Shown here piece by piece: positions 8,637-16,208 of a stretch of 64,000 nucleotides of DNA; the first letter of the stretch is position 1, and each line of letters opens with the position of its first letter. The DNA is taken from positions 186,001-250,000 of the forward strand of contig NZ_JAHRXF010000004.1 in assembly GCF_019104725.1 (NCBI RefSeq), given 5' to 3'. Made by a program: the position numbers and the translations under genes. This stretch comes from Streptomyces corallincola. Its GTDB lineage: Bacteria > Actinomycetota > Actinomycetes > Streptomycetales > Streptomycetaceae. The notes beneath the pieces were generated by a model, which saw only the letters and a list, made by a program, of their open reading frames with translations, had not been told where the DNA came from and made no database searches.

Positions 8637-8736
8637 CCCGTACGGCATGCCCCGCACGGAGTGACCCGTACGGGATGCCCCGCACGGAGTGGCCCGTACG
8701 GGATGCCCCGGGCGGGATGCCCCGTACGGGACAAGG
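8637..8736. repeat. 28-bp tandem repeat made of 14-bp CCC-NNNN-GGG units
   Basis: Units start at 8637, 8665 and 8693, with a partial at 8721. Each 28-base unit is two 14-base halves: CCCGTACGGGATGC-like and CCCGCACGGAGTGR-like. The CCCGTACGGG core is a perfect 10-bp palindrome. The array lies just upstream of the HAD gene. The same 14-base pattern recurs at 9592-9650, 11411-11580 and 24410-24533. Confidence 0.85.
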
Positions 8737-8872
8737 TGGCCCCGCCCGCCGGTCAGGGAGTGCGGACGAGAACCACTTTGTTTCTCTACGGTACAAAAAC
8801 CGACACAGATCCCGCCACCACCCGGAGCGGAGCCGACCCGGGACCGGGAGTCGGCCCCGCCCCCGGCGAGCC

Positions 8873-9454
8873 TCAGGCCGCCACAGCCTCGTAGAGGCTC
8901 CACACCCCCAGCCCCACCATCAGCAGCGCCGCGATCTGCGTGATCAGCCGCAGCGGAACCCGCTTCATCAGGGCCTTGCCGCCGACTATGCCGAGCCCGG
9001 CGACCGCCCACAGCCCGAGCGTCGCGCCGACGCCGACGGAGATCGGGTCGTTGTAGCGGGCGGCGAGGTTGGCGGTCATGATCTGGGTGAGGTCACCGAA
9101 CTCCGCGACCAGGATGAGCATGAAGCCGGTGCCGGAGACCCGCCAGAAGGACTGGTCGGCGGGCTTGCGGATCTCCTCCTCGCCGTCGCTCTTCTTCATG
9201 AGCAGCACGGCCGCGCCGCCGAGGAAGAGGACGCCGGTGATGGCGTGCACGAGCTGCTGCGGGAGCAGGGTCAGGACGCTGCCCGCCGCGACGGCGAGCA
9301 CGACATGGAGCAGGAAGGCGGCGGCGACGCCGACGAAGACGTACGAGGCGCGGTAGCGCGCGCCCAGAACGAGGCCGGCCAGGGCGGTCTTGTCGGGGAG
9401 TTCGGCGAGAAAGATCACGCCGAAGACAAGGGCCGTCACGGTGATGCTGAACAA
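8873..9454 (-). CDS. GDT1/TMEM165 (UPF0016) family cation transporter, probable Mn2+ exporter
   Basis: 193 residues with six membrane helices in two repeats, each with the family signature: FLAELPDKTALAGLVLG (about residues 14-30) and VAEFGDLTQIMTANLA (about 123-138). The acidic E-x-G/P-D-(K/R)-T motifs bind the transported cation. Bacterial members export manganese, and the yybP-ykoY riboswitch directly upstream makes that role likely here. TTG at 9454 is chosen because GAGGA precedes it and homologous proteins begin at this hydrophobic stretch. An upstream ATG at 9562 would place the riboswitch leader inside the protein. Confidence 0.9.
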   Translation of the reverse strand: MFSITVTALVFGVIFLAELPDKTALAGLVLGARYRASYVFVGVAAAFLLHVVLAVAAGSVLTLLPQQLVHAITGVLFLGGAAVLLMKKSDGEEEIRKPADQSFWRVSGTGFMLILVAEFGDLTQIMTANLAARYNDPISVGVGATLGLWAVAGLGIVGGKALMKRVPLRLITQIAALLMVGLGVWSLYEAVAA

Positions 9455-9571
9455 GATTCCTCGATCGGTCGGGCTGCCCCGCCGAGAGTGCTGAACCTCA
9501 CTTGAGACACCTCGGCACGGGCAGCGCACGGATGGCCCGGACCTGGCGGTACGGGTGTGCACTGCTCTGCC

Positions 9572-9720
9572 GAAGGTCTCGCTGGCGGTCCCCGACCCCG
9601 GACCCCTGAGGGGCTCTGGCCCCTGGGGGCCGTACGGGTCGTGCGGGATGCCGCCTCCGGGCGCCGGCTCAGGCTCGCTGAGCAGTATGTCGACGGTCCG
9701 GCGAAGAGCTACTCCCCTTC
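9572..9720 (-). promoter_or_regulatory. yybP-ykoY manganese riboswitch (aptamer)
   Basis: Read on the minus strand, the leader has every landmark of the family. GAAGGGGAGTAGC is at 9720-9708, GTCGACATACTG lies in the second arm, and AGCGAGACCTTC closes at 9583-9572, so GAAGG pairs with CCTTC as P1. GCCGG/CCGGC and CTCAG/CTGAG form the second arm; GGCGG (9655-9651) and CCGCC (9588-9584) close the third. The aptamer is known to sense Mn2+ and switch on exporters. A further hairpin, GCCGAG (9516-9511) with CTCGGC (9486-9481), sits before the TTG start and may be the expression platform. The third arm is enlarged by repeat sequence. Confidence 0.92.
9592..9650. repeat. CCC-NNNN-GGG repeat units inside the riboswitch third arm
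   Basis: On the minus strand this segment reads as CCCGCACGA, CCCGTACGG, CCCCAGGGG and CCCCTCAGGGG blocks joined by 4-6 bases, the same pattern as the arrays at 8637, 11411 and 24410. It occupies the distal, variable part of the riboswitch arm. Confidence 0.65.
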
Positions 9721-9890
9721 TGCGCCTCCCACCGTACAGGACGTGAAAGTTCCGCAGAGGTGCGTCCCACCCCTTGTTCTGTCATGCACGCGTCACTAAT
9801 TTGTGACCGAGCGCTCATCTCACGGCAACGCGGCCACGCGAGCATTCCCGCGCTGTGCCCCAACACACCACCCCCACATAGGGAGTTCGC

Positions 9891-10532
9891 ATGTCCAAGT
9901 TCTACGCGCGTCGAGCGAGCATAGTCGCGGCGCTCACCGGACTGGTAGCCTCCGTCGCCCTCTTCAACTCCGCGACCGCGTCGGCCGCCCTGCCCACCCC
10001 GGTCAGCGCCGCCACCGCGCGCACCTACCTCTCGAAGCTCACGGTCGCCACGGAAAACCGCACCGGTTACCAGCGCGACCTCTTCCCCACCTGGGACACG
10101 ATCACGGGCACCTGCAACACCCGTGAGTACGTCCTCAAGCGCGACGGCTCGAACGTCGTCACCGACTCCGCCTGCGCATCCACCAGCGGCAGTTGGTACT
10201 CGCAGTACGACGGCGCCACCTGGACCGCCGCCTCCGACCTGGACATCGACCACATCGTGCCGCTGGCCGAGGCGTGGGACTCGGGCGCCAGCAAGTGGAC
10301 GACCGCGCAGCGCGAGGCGTTCGCCAACGACGTCACCCGCCCGCAGCTCATCGCCGTCACGGACAACGTCAACCAGTCCAAGGGCGACCAGGACCCGGCC
10401 ACCTGGGTCCCGCCGCGCGCCGCGTACGTCTGCACCTACGTCCGCGCCTGGGTCCAGGTCAAGTATTACTACAACCTCTCGGTGGACTCCGCCGAGAAGT
10501 CGGCCCTGACCAGCCGCCTCTCGGGCTGCTGA
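9891..10532 (+). CDS. Secreted HNH-type (DUF1524-like) nuclease
   Basis: 213 residues. A signal peptide (basic start, hydrophobic core about 12-30, cleavage near ATASAA) shows export. The catalytic motif DLDIDHIVPLAEAWDSG (about residues 117-133) with downstream ...RPQLIAVTDNVNQSKGDQDP is the HNH arrangement of secreted Streptomyces DNases in the DUF1524/GmrSD-C family. Two Cys pairs probably make disulfides. GGGAG lies six bases before ATG 9891. A strong hairpin follows. It likely degrades extracellular DNA for nutrient recovery. Confidence 0.87.
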   Translation: MSKFYARRASIVAALTGLVASVALFNSATASAALPTPVSAATARTYLSKLTVATENRTGYQRDLFPTWDTITGTCNTREYVLKRDGSNVVTDSACASTSGSWYSQYDGATWTAASDLDIDHIVPLAEAWDSGASKWTTAQREAFANDVTRPQLIAVTDNVNQSKGDQDPATWVPPRAAYVCTYVRAWVQVKYYYNLSVDSAEKSALTSRLSGC

Positions 10533-10555
10533 ACCGGGCCGCCCCCGCCTGACCC

Positions 10556-10597
10556 GACTCCGGTCCCGGCCGACCCCACACGGCCGGGACCGGAGTC
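10556..10597 (+). terminator. Strong hairpin terminator after the nuclease gene
   Basis: A perfect 17-bp stem (10556-10572 with 10581-10597, GACTCCGGTCCCGGCCG arm) has an eight-base loop. It also faces the 3' end of the DedA gene, so it may act in both directions. Confidence 0.88.
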
Positions 10598-10656
10598 GTA
10601 CCCGGACACGGCAGGCGACCGGCGGCACGGCCCGTGGCCTTCAACCCGCCGCGTTC

Positions 10657-11277
10657 TCAGACTGGTTGGCGCGTCGGCGCCGGGCGACGGCGCACCAGGA
10701 AGCCCGCTGCCGCACCGGCCGCGAAGAGGGCGGCGAGGGAGAGGGCCGGGGAGAGCCAGGTGAGACCCAGCCAGCGGGTGCCGTAGTAGCCGAGGGCGGC
10801 GCTGTAGGCGGCCCAGGCGAGCCCGGCGAGCGCGGACCAGGGAACGAAGTCGCGGGCGCGGCGATGGGCGGCACCGGCGCAGAAGGAGACGACCGAGCGA
10901 CCGGCCGGAGCGAACCGGGCGAGCACGACCAGGGCGCCGCCGCCCCGGGCCAGGGCGTCGCCGAGCCGTTCCCGCGCCGCGGTCAGCCGCCGGGAGCGGG
11001 CAATGGCACGGTCCAGGCGGGCGCCGCCGCGCCAGGCGAGGCGGTAGGCGACGAGGTCACCGAGGACGGACGCGGTCGTGGCCAGCACCACCAGGGCGAG
11101 GATGTCGGGCACCCCGTGCGGGACGTGCCCGGAGGCCGCCGCCCCCGTACCGGCCGCCGCGGCGGTGGCCGCCGTGATCACCAGGACGCCGCTGGGCAGC
11201 ACCGGCAGGAACACGTCGAGCAGCACCGACAGCGCGACCATGACGTAGATCCACGGCCCGGCCGTCAACGCCCCCAT
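10657..11277 (-). CDS. DedA / SNARE-associated family membrane protein
   Basis: 206 residues with about five membrane helices. The family features are an early acidic-proline helix (LLDVFLPVLPSGVL), the amphipathic LGDLVAYRLAWRGG segment and the FAPAGRSVVSFCAGAAHR motif, with the F-x-P-x-x-R core near residue 118. DedA proteins are membrane proteins, some of which flip polyprenyl-phosphate or phospholipids. ATG 11277 has GGGAG close upstream; longer forms are low-complexity and unlikely. Confidence 0.85.
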   Translation of the reverse strand: MGALTAGPWIYVMVALSVLLDVFLPVLPSGVLVITAATAAAAGTGAAASGHVPHGVPDILALVVLATTASVLGDLVAYRLAWRGGARLDRAIARSRRLTAARERLGDALARGGGALVVLARFAPAGRSVVSFCAGAAHRRARDFVPWSALAGLAWAAYSAALGYYGTRWLGLTWLSPALSLAALFAAGAAAGFLVRRRPAPTRQPV

Positions 11278-11410
11278 GCTCTCCCACACGACGCGACTCC
11301 CCCGCTCGTCTCCCGCCCCACGGCTCCCCCGAGGACAGCCATACAGCGTACGCGGCGAAAGGGGCACGGGGCTCGGGAGAGGCGGGAGTGACGGTCACGA
11401 AGCGATCACG

Positions 11411-11580
11411 CCCCGTACGGGGCATCCCGGCGGGGGCCGCCCGTACGGGGCATCCCGGTCGGGCGGCCCGTACGGGTCTTCCCCGACCGGGATACCCCTG
11501 CCGGGATGTCCCTGCCGGGATGCCCCTGCCGGGGACGACCCTGTGAGGGGTTCCCTGTGAGGGGTGACCCGTACGGGGCG
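11411..11580. repeat. Array of 14-bp CCC-NNNN-GGG palindromic units
   Basis: About nine units in 170 bases: CCCGTACGGGG twice, CCCGTACGGGTCTT, a CCGACCGGGATAC block, CCCTGCCGGG three times, CCCTGTGAGGGG twice, then CCCGTACGGGG. Spacing is about 14 or 28 bases. The array fills the gap between the 5' end of the DedA gene (11277) and the 3' end of the DoxX gene (11617). No gene is seen in this 339-base interval. Confidence 0.8.
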
Positions 11581-11616
11581 TGTGGAAGCGGAGCGGGTTC
11601 TGGCGCGGACGAGGGC

Positions 11617-12078
11617 TCAGGCGGCGACGGGGGTGTTCTGCTGCTCGGCGGTCGCCGGGTCCAGCTGCTGGCCGCGCCGGGCGGCCACCACGCGGTCCAG
11701 GCCGTACGCGCCCGAGCCGGTGAAGACCAGCAGCAGGAAGGCCCAGCAGAACAGCACCGGCAGTTCACCGCCGTTCTGTATCGGCATCAGCGCGTTCTGC
11801 TGGTGGACCACGAAGTACGCGTACGCCATCGAGCCGGACGCGATGAGCGCGGCGCCGCGCGTGCCGAGTCCGAGCAGCACCAGGACACCGGCGACGAGCT
11901 GGATCACGGCCGCGTACCAGCCGGGCCAGGTGCCCGCGGGGATGGTGGCACCGCTGCCCTGGTTACCGCCGAGCACGCCGAACAGGGAGGCCGCTCCGTG
12001 CGCGGCGAACAGCAGTCCGGCGACGACCCGGTAGAACGCGATGGCGTACGGCTGGAGGGAGTTGAGGCGAGCGGACAT
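11617..12078 (-). CDS. DoxX family membrane protein
   Basis: 153 residues with four membrane helices. Typical DoxX features are YRVVAGLLFAAHGAASLFG at residues 16-34, GLGTRGAALIASGSMAYAYF, and LPVLFCWAFLLLVFTGSGAYGLD. Members are linked to redox and thiol-stress responses; the molecular function is unclear. ATG 12078 has GAGGAG about nine bases upstream. The promoter probably lies within the 3' end of the upstream gene. Confidence 0.87.
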   Translation of the reverse strand: MSARLNSLQPYAIAFYRVVAGLLFAAHGAASLFGVLGGNQGSGATIPAGTWPGWYAAVIQLVAGVLVLLGLGTRGAALIASGSMAYAYFVVHQQNALMPIQNGGELPVLFCWAFLLLVFTGSGAYGLDRVVAARRGQQLDPATAEQQNTPVAA

Positions 12079-12181
12079 GTAGGGGGAACTCCTCTTCGGG
12101 TACGGCCGGTTCGCCTCGCGGGCCCGGCCGTGGCCGCACGGAGGCGCCGGACCGGTCGTGGGGACGCGGTACCGATCGGAC

Positions 12182-12222
12182 CCCCAGGTTAGGTGACCCT
12201 AATTACTACTTACAAGTTCAAC
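12182..12222 (-). promoter_or_regulatory. Candidate promoter/operator for the DoxX gene
   Basis: On the minus strand TTGTAA, an 18-base spacer and TAACCT form a plausible sigma-70-type promoter. Within the spacer TTAGG-GTCA-CCTAA is an inverted repeat, and ACTTGTAAGT is a second palindrome. Thirteen of its 14 bases match the right part of a DtxR/DmdR-type iron box, but the left half is absent. The element overlaps the last codons of the FAD protein gene, which use A/T third bases almost throughout. Confidence 0.45.
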
Positions 12223-14097
12223 ATTTGGCCATGCTGCCGGTTCCGTTCTCGGTTCCGGATCGGCTCCGGCCGCACGTAGAACGGCCCGCGCGACCGCGTC
12301 CGCGTCCGAAAGCGTGACCGAATCCACTCCCGGACGCGCACCGGCGGCGGTCACCCAGTGCACCCCCTCGGTGGGCACACCAAAGGCGAACTGCCTCTCC
12401 TTCACCATCCCTTGACCATCAATCAGGCGATATGGGCGCCGGGTCACGTCCAGCCCGCCCGTCTCGTACCCGTCCACGCGGTGCGGACGGCAGCCCCCGG
12501 CGCGCAGCAGCGAGGCGAGCAGCGGATCGCCGGTACGTCGCAGATCCGGTTCCGGTAGCCGCGCCTCGACCAGCGTCGTCACCCGCACCGGGGCCGCCGG
12601 GACGAGCGGCGAGGACACCTCCCAGGCACCGGGCACGGGCCGTACCTCCACGCGCGGACCGAACACCTCCACCACCCCGGCCGCCACCAGCGCGGTCAGC
12701 TCCTCGATGCGGCGCCGGGGCGGACCGATGGACAGGAACGCGTTGAGCGGGGTGTACCAGCGGTCCAGATCGGTCCGCCGAGAGGCGCCGGTCAGCCCCG
12801 CGTGGTCCACCACGAGCCGTATCTCGTTGCGCAGATCGCGCAGTACGTCCAGGGCGGCCTTCAGCGGCCCGCCCACGTTCCCGAGCGCCGCCTGCGCCGC
12901 GTCCGCCCGCAGATGCTCCAGCAGCCACGCCCGCCACTGCTCCGCGTCCGCGAACTCCCGCTCCCCGTACGGCCGGGCGATCCGCTCCCAGCTCCAGCGG
13001 TCCGCCGCCGGTATCCCGAACTCGTCCAGTATCGAAGCCTCTTGTGGATCTCCGTGCGGTACGGCGAGGAAGCGGTCGGCGAAGTCGGGGCGGCCGGTGA
13101 GGGTGGCGTAGTAGACCGTCTCGACCTCCTTGGCCACCAACGGCCATATCTCCGTGCGGAATCGGGGCGCGTCACCGGAGTCGGCCCGCTTCCGGAAACC
13201 GGCGGCCACCTCGGCGGTGAGCACCTGCGGGAGATGCCGCCCGTAGGCGCCCTTGGCGTTGTCGCCGCGCGCCTGGTACGGCACGCCGCGCCGCGAACCG
13301 GCGTACAGACGGGGCTCGTTGCCGCTGGGGTGGTAGCGCAGAGCACCGCCCGGACCGGGCTCCCGTGTGAAGCGTCCGCCCCGGCCGGTGGTGAGGAGGG
13401 CCATGTGGTCGAAGAAGTTCAGCCCGAGACCGCGCAGCAGGACGGGCTCGCCGGGGAGTACGGCCGACAGGTCCACGTCGGCCGGGTTGGCGGGGGTGAT
13501 GTGGCGCAGGCCGTGCCGGGCCGCGTGGGCACTCGTACACGCCAACTCCTCGCCCCCGGCCGCCGGAAGGTGCCCCTGGGCGAGCACGACGGCTGCCAGG
13601 CCGCTCAGTCGGCGTCCGTCGTCGAGGGTGAGGAGCTGCGTGCCGTCGGGGCTCTCGGCGAGGTGGACGGCGCGGGCACGGTGGACCTCGACCCGCACCG
13701 CGGGCGGGGCGTGCCGGACGGTGCGGGCGAACACCCACTCCAGGTAGCGGCCGTAGAGGGCGCGGCTCGGGTAGTCGTCGGGGCCGAGCGCGCCGTCCGC
13801 CCACGTGTGCAGGCTGGGGCCGGGGCGGACCGGGCCGGAGCAGTCCACGCTGTCGTCGGTGAACAGGGTGACCTGGCTCGCCACGGTGTTCATCAGCAGC
13901 TCGGGCGACTGCCCGGTACGCCAGACGCGGCCCGCTCCGGGGGCGGCCGGGTCGATCACGTGGACCGTCAACCGGGCGCCGGGCGCGAGGAGTTCGGGTG
14001 CGGAGGCGCACAGCCGCTCCAGCACGCTGGTCCCACGGGGACCGGCCCCGACCAGGGCGACGGAGGCCGTGTTGGTTTCCGGGGTCGGTGCGGACAA
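12199..14097 (-). CDS. FAD/NAD(P)-binding (NAD_binding_9 type) protein
   Basis: 632 residues. The N-terminal Rossmann motif VALVGAGPRGTSVLERL (about residues 14-30) and the conserved GAGRVWRTGQSPELLMNT...FTD segment mark the FAD-NAD(P)-binding family found in many actinomycetes; the reaction is unknown. TTG 14097 is preferred, with AGGGAG eight bases upstream. A GTG at 14223 would add 42 low-complexity residues and has no ribosome-binding site. The last 17 or so codons are unusually rich in A/T third bases (including AGA, AGT, GTA and AAT), unlike the rest of the gene. This looks like constraint from an embedded promoter. DoxX follows on the same strand. Confidence 0.8.
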   Translation of the reverse strand: MSAPTPETNTASVALVGAGPRGTSVLERLCASAPELLAPGARLTVHVIDPAAPGAGRVWRTGQSPELLMNTVASQVTLFTDDSVDCSGPVRPGPSLHTWADGALGPDDYPSRALYGRYLEWVFARTVRHAPPAVRVEVHRARAVHLAESPDGTQLLTLDDGRRLSGLAAVVLAQGHLPAAGGEELACTSAHAARHGLRHITPANPADVDLSAVLPGEPVLLRGLGLNFFDHMALLTTGRGGRFTREPGPGGALRYHPSGNEPRLYAGSRRGVPYQARGDNAKGAYGRHLPQVLTAEVAAGFRKRADSGDAPRFRTEIWPLVAKEVETVYYATLTGRPDFADRFLAVPHGDPQEASILDEFGIPAADRWSWERIARPYGEREFADAEQWRAWLLEHLRADAAQAALGNVGGPLKAALDVLRDLRNEIRLVVDHAGLTGASRRTDLDRWYTPLNAFLSIGPPRRRIEELTALVAAGVVEVFGPRVEVRPVPGAWEVSSPLVPAAPVRVTTLVEARLPEPDLRRTGDPLLASLLRAGGCRPHRVDGYETGGLDVTRRPYRLIDGQGMVKERQFAFGVPTEGVHWVTAAGARPGVDSVTLSDADAVARAVLRAAGADPEPRTEPAAWPNVELVSSN

Positions 14098-14325
14098 GGG
14101 TGAGACTCCCTGGGCGTGGGGGGCACGAGCGGACCGCCCGCTCGTGGGAAGCGGACGATCGGCCTCATCATGCCTGCCCCGAGCGGGCGGGGAAGGCCGT
14201 GGCCCGGCCAAGGGGATTTTCACTGGGGGGAGTTGTCGGTCATGGAATCAGAAACACGACAACTCACGTCCCGAGCGGCCCGAAATCCCGCCCCCGCGAC
14301 CGCCCCGCACCCCCGCGTGCCCGCC

Positions 14326-14568
14326 CTACGACTCCGTACGCCGCCCGGCCCCGGCCTTCGCGCCCCGCACCTCCAGCCCCGCCAGCAACTCGGCGGTGGC
14401 GGCGGCCACGGCGTCCACGGCGGCGTCGAACACCTCCCGGTTGTGCGCGGCGGGCGCCCGGAACCCGGAGATCTTCCGCACATACTGGAGCGCGGCGGCC
14501 CGGATGTCGTCCTCGGTCGCCTCGTCGGGCAGCACGGGCGGACGCAACGTCTTGATACTGCGGCACAT
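14326..14568 (-). CDS. DUF2277 family small protein
   Basis: 80 residues, MCRSIKTLRPP...EATEDDIRAAALQYVRKISGFR, matching DUF2277 over its full length. No known function and no membrane segment. ATG 14568 has GGGAG three to four bases upstream. The C-terminal Lys/Arg tail is variable in the family. Confidence 0.87.
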   Translation of the reverse strand: MCRSIKTLRPPVLPDEATEDDIRAAALQYVRKISGFRAPAAHNREVFDAAVDAVAAATAELLAGLEVRGAKAGAGRRTES

Positions 14569-14624
14569 GCTCCCAGTCTGACGCGAACCACCGACAGCCG
14601 CGAGGCCCGGCGCCCCGCGGACCG

Positions 14625-15350
14625 TCACGGCCTGCGGGCCACGAACACGAACTCCTTGCCGGGCCGGTCCGGGGCGTCGCGGACGCCGTCCAGGGCGTAG
14701 CCCGCCGCGACGAGGTCCCGCTCGACCTCCGTACGCCCGCGGAAGCGCAGGGTCGATTCGGAGGTCAGCACCTCCCCGTCGGCGGGCAGGACGTACGTCC
14801 ACCGGAAGGTGACCAGTGGCGGGCACACCTCGACCAGATCGACCCAGCTCTCCACCGGCCCGAACCCCGGCACCTCCGTCACGGCGTGGGAGCGTTCACG
14901 GTTCCACTCCTCCCAGGCCCGCCGCGCCGGGTCCCGCGTCTCGAACACCAGGCGCCCACCGGGACGCAGCGCGTCGTACGCACCCCGCAGCGTGCCGTGC
15001 CACGCCTCCGCGCCGACGATCGCCTGGGCGACGTTCGCCGTCATCGTGGCCAGGTCCACCCGGAGCGGCGGAAGCGCGGTCGCGTCGCCGTGGAGCCAGC
15101 GGACGCGTTCCGCGCCGGGTTTGCCGCGGGCGACCTCGACGGACGCGGCGGCGGGATCGACACCGACGACGTCGATACCCCGCGCGGCGAGCAGCAGGGC
15201 GAGGACCCCGGTGCCGCAGCCGATGTCGAGCACCCGGCGGGCGCCGAACTCCGCCGCCATCCGCACGTACGCGTCGAGATCGGGGCGGTCCGCTTCGAGC
15301 GGGTCGTAGAGCGCGGCGAGCGTCGGGTGCGTGAAGCATTCGTCGGCCAT
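14625..15350 (-). CDS. Class I SAM-dependent methyltransferase
   Basis: 241 residues. SAM motif I is RRVLDIGCGTGVLALLLA (about residues 38-55), followed by the acidic VVGVDPAAASVEVA and motif WLHGDATALPP. The C-terminal half has the twisted-sheet substrate region. Substrate not inferable. ATG 15350 begins MADECF; upstream sequence is GC-rich and non-coding in character. It lies 56 bases from the DUF2277 gene on the same strand. Confidence 0.87.
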   Translation of the reverse strand: MADECFTHPTLAALYDPLEADRPDLDAYVRMAAEFGARRVLDIGCGTGVLALLLAARGIDVVGVDPAAASVEVARGKPGAERVRWLHGDATALPPLRVDLATMTANVAQAIVGAEAWHGTLRGAYDALRPGGRLVFETRDPARRAWEEWNRERSHAVTEVPGFGPVESWVDLVEVCPPLVTFRWTYVLPADGEVLTSESTLRFRGRTEVERDLVAAGYALDGVRDAPDRPGKEFVFVARRP

Positions 15351-15546
15351 GCGGGGACGGTACGGGGCGGAGCGGGGGGCGGCCGGCGGATTTCGGGTGG
15401 GACGGCCGGTGGCCAGGGACGTTGCCACCGGCCACCGGCGCCGCACGAGGAGCCGTCGGCAACACGGACCCCGGCCGCACCCCCCGTTCGGGTGAACCTC
15501 GTCCTCGAACTCGCCCCTCGAAATCGAACAGGCGTACCATTGCCGT

Positions 15547-15909
15547 GTGGCACAGACCCCCGAATTCCCCAGTGATCTCCTGGCCGGTCAGGAGGAGCTG
15601 CATCAGATCAGGTCCGAGCTGGCGGCGCTGTTCAGACGGCTGCCCTGGTCGGTCGAGCCGATGACGGGGTTCACCGAGGACACCGGCTGGCGGAAGGTCG
15701 AGCGCCCGGCCTCCCCCGGCTGGACGGAGGACGAACAGGCCGAGGTCGAGAAGCTCCGCCGCCGCGAACACGAACTCGCGGTCTTCATCACCGGCCACCG
15801 CTTCTGGACCGAGATGGCACAGGCGGGCCGGGTGGACGCCCGGATGCGGCTGAAGCACGTACACACGAGCGAGGAGGAGAACGGCGGCCCGACACCGGAA
15901 GAGGCATGA
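15547..15909 (+). CDS. Conserved hypothetical protein, probably Streptomyces-specific
   Basis: 120 residues, charged and helical, no membrane segment: FPSDLLAGQEELHQIRSEL near the start, then EDEQAEVEKLRRREHELAVF and HRFWTEMAQAGRVDARMRLKH. No recognised domain. GTG 15547 is preceded by TACCAT six bases upstream, so the mRNA is probably leaderless. A tRNA gene lies downstream on the other strand. Confidence 0.75.
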   Translation: MAQTPEFPSDLLAGQEELHQIRSELAALFRRLPWSVEPMTGFTEDTGWRKVERPASPGWTEDEQAEVEKLRRREHELAVFITGHRFWTEMAQAGRVDARMRLKHVHTSEEENGGPTPEEA

Positions 15910-15939
15910 CCAGCCCCCACCATCACCCCCGGAACGACA

Positions 15940-15971
15940 AAGACCCCCCGCCGATCACGGCGGAGGGCCTC
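15940..15971 (-). terminator. Terminator downstream of tRNA-Val
   Basis: Minus-strand hairpin CCTCCGCCG-TGAT-CGGCGGGGG followed by TCTTTGTCGTT, placed just after the tRNA 3' end. Confidence 0.7.
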
Positions 15972-15980
15972 TGCACCAGG

Positions 15981-16052
<72 letters not shown>

Positions 16053-16208
16053 GTGAAGCGCTCGACAGACTACATGGCCGGGCGCCGGATACGGCAATCC
16101 CGTTTCGGTGCGGCAGGCCCGGAGACCGGCACCGACCACCCCGTGTCTTCCACCCCCCACGGTGGGAGAATGGCCGGACGTAGGGGTCAGGACGTACGGG
16201 AGAGGGAT

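Noticed and set aside
7773..8736. Possible CRISPR array from regular repeats
   Set aside because: Units are contiguous with no unique spacers and no cas genes nearby.
12188..12206. Full DtxR/DmdR iron box before DoxX
   Set aside because: Only the right 14 bases fit (13 of 14); the left half is absent, so it is kept only as a weak operator note.
14098..14223. N-terminal extension of the FAD protein to GTG 14223
   Set aside because: No ribosome-binding site and low-complexity residues; TTG 14097 has AGGGAG at good spacing.
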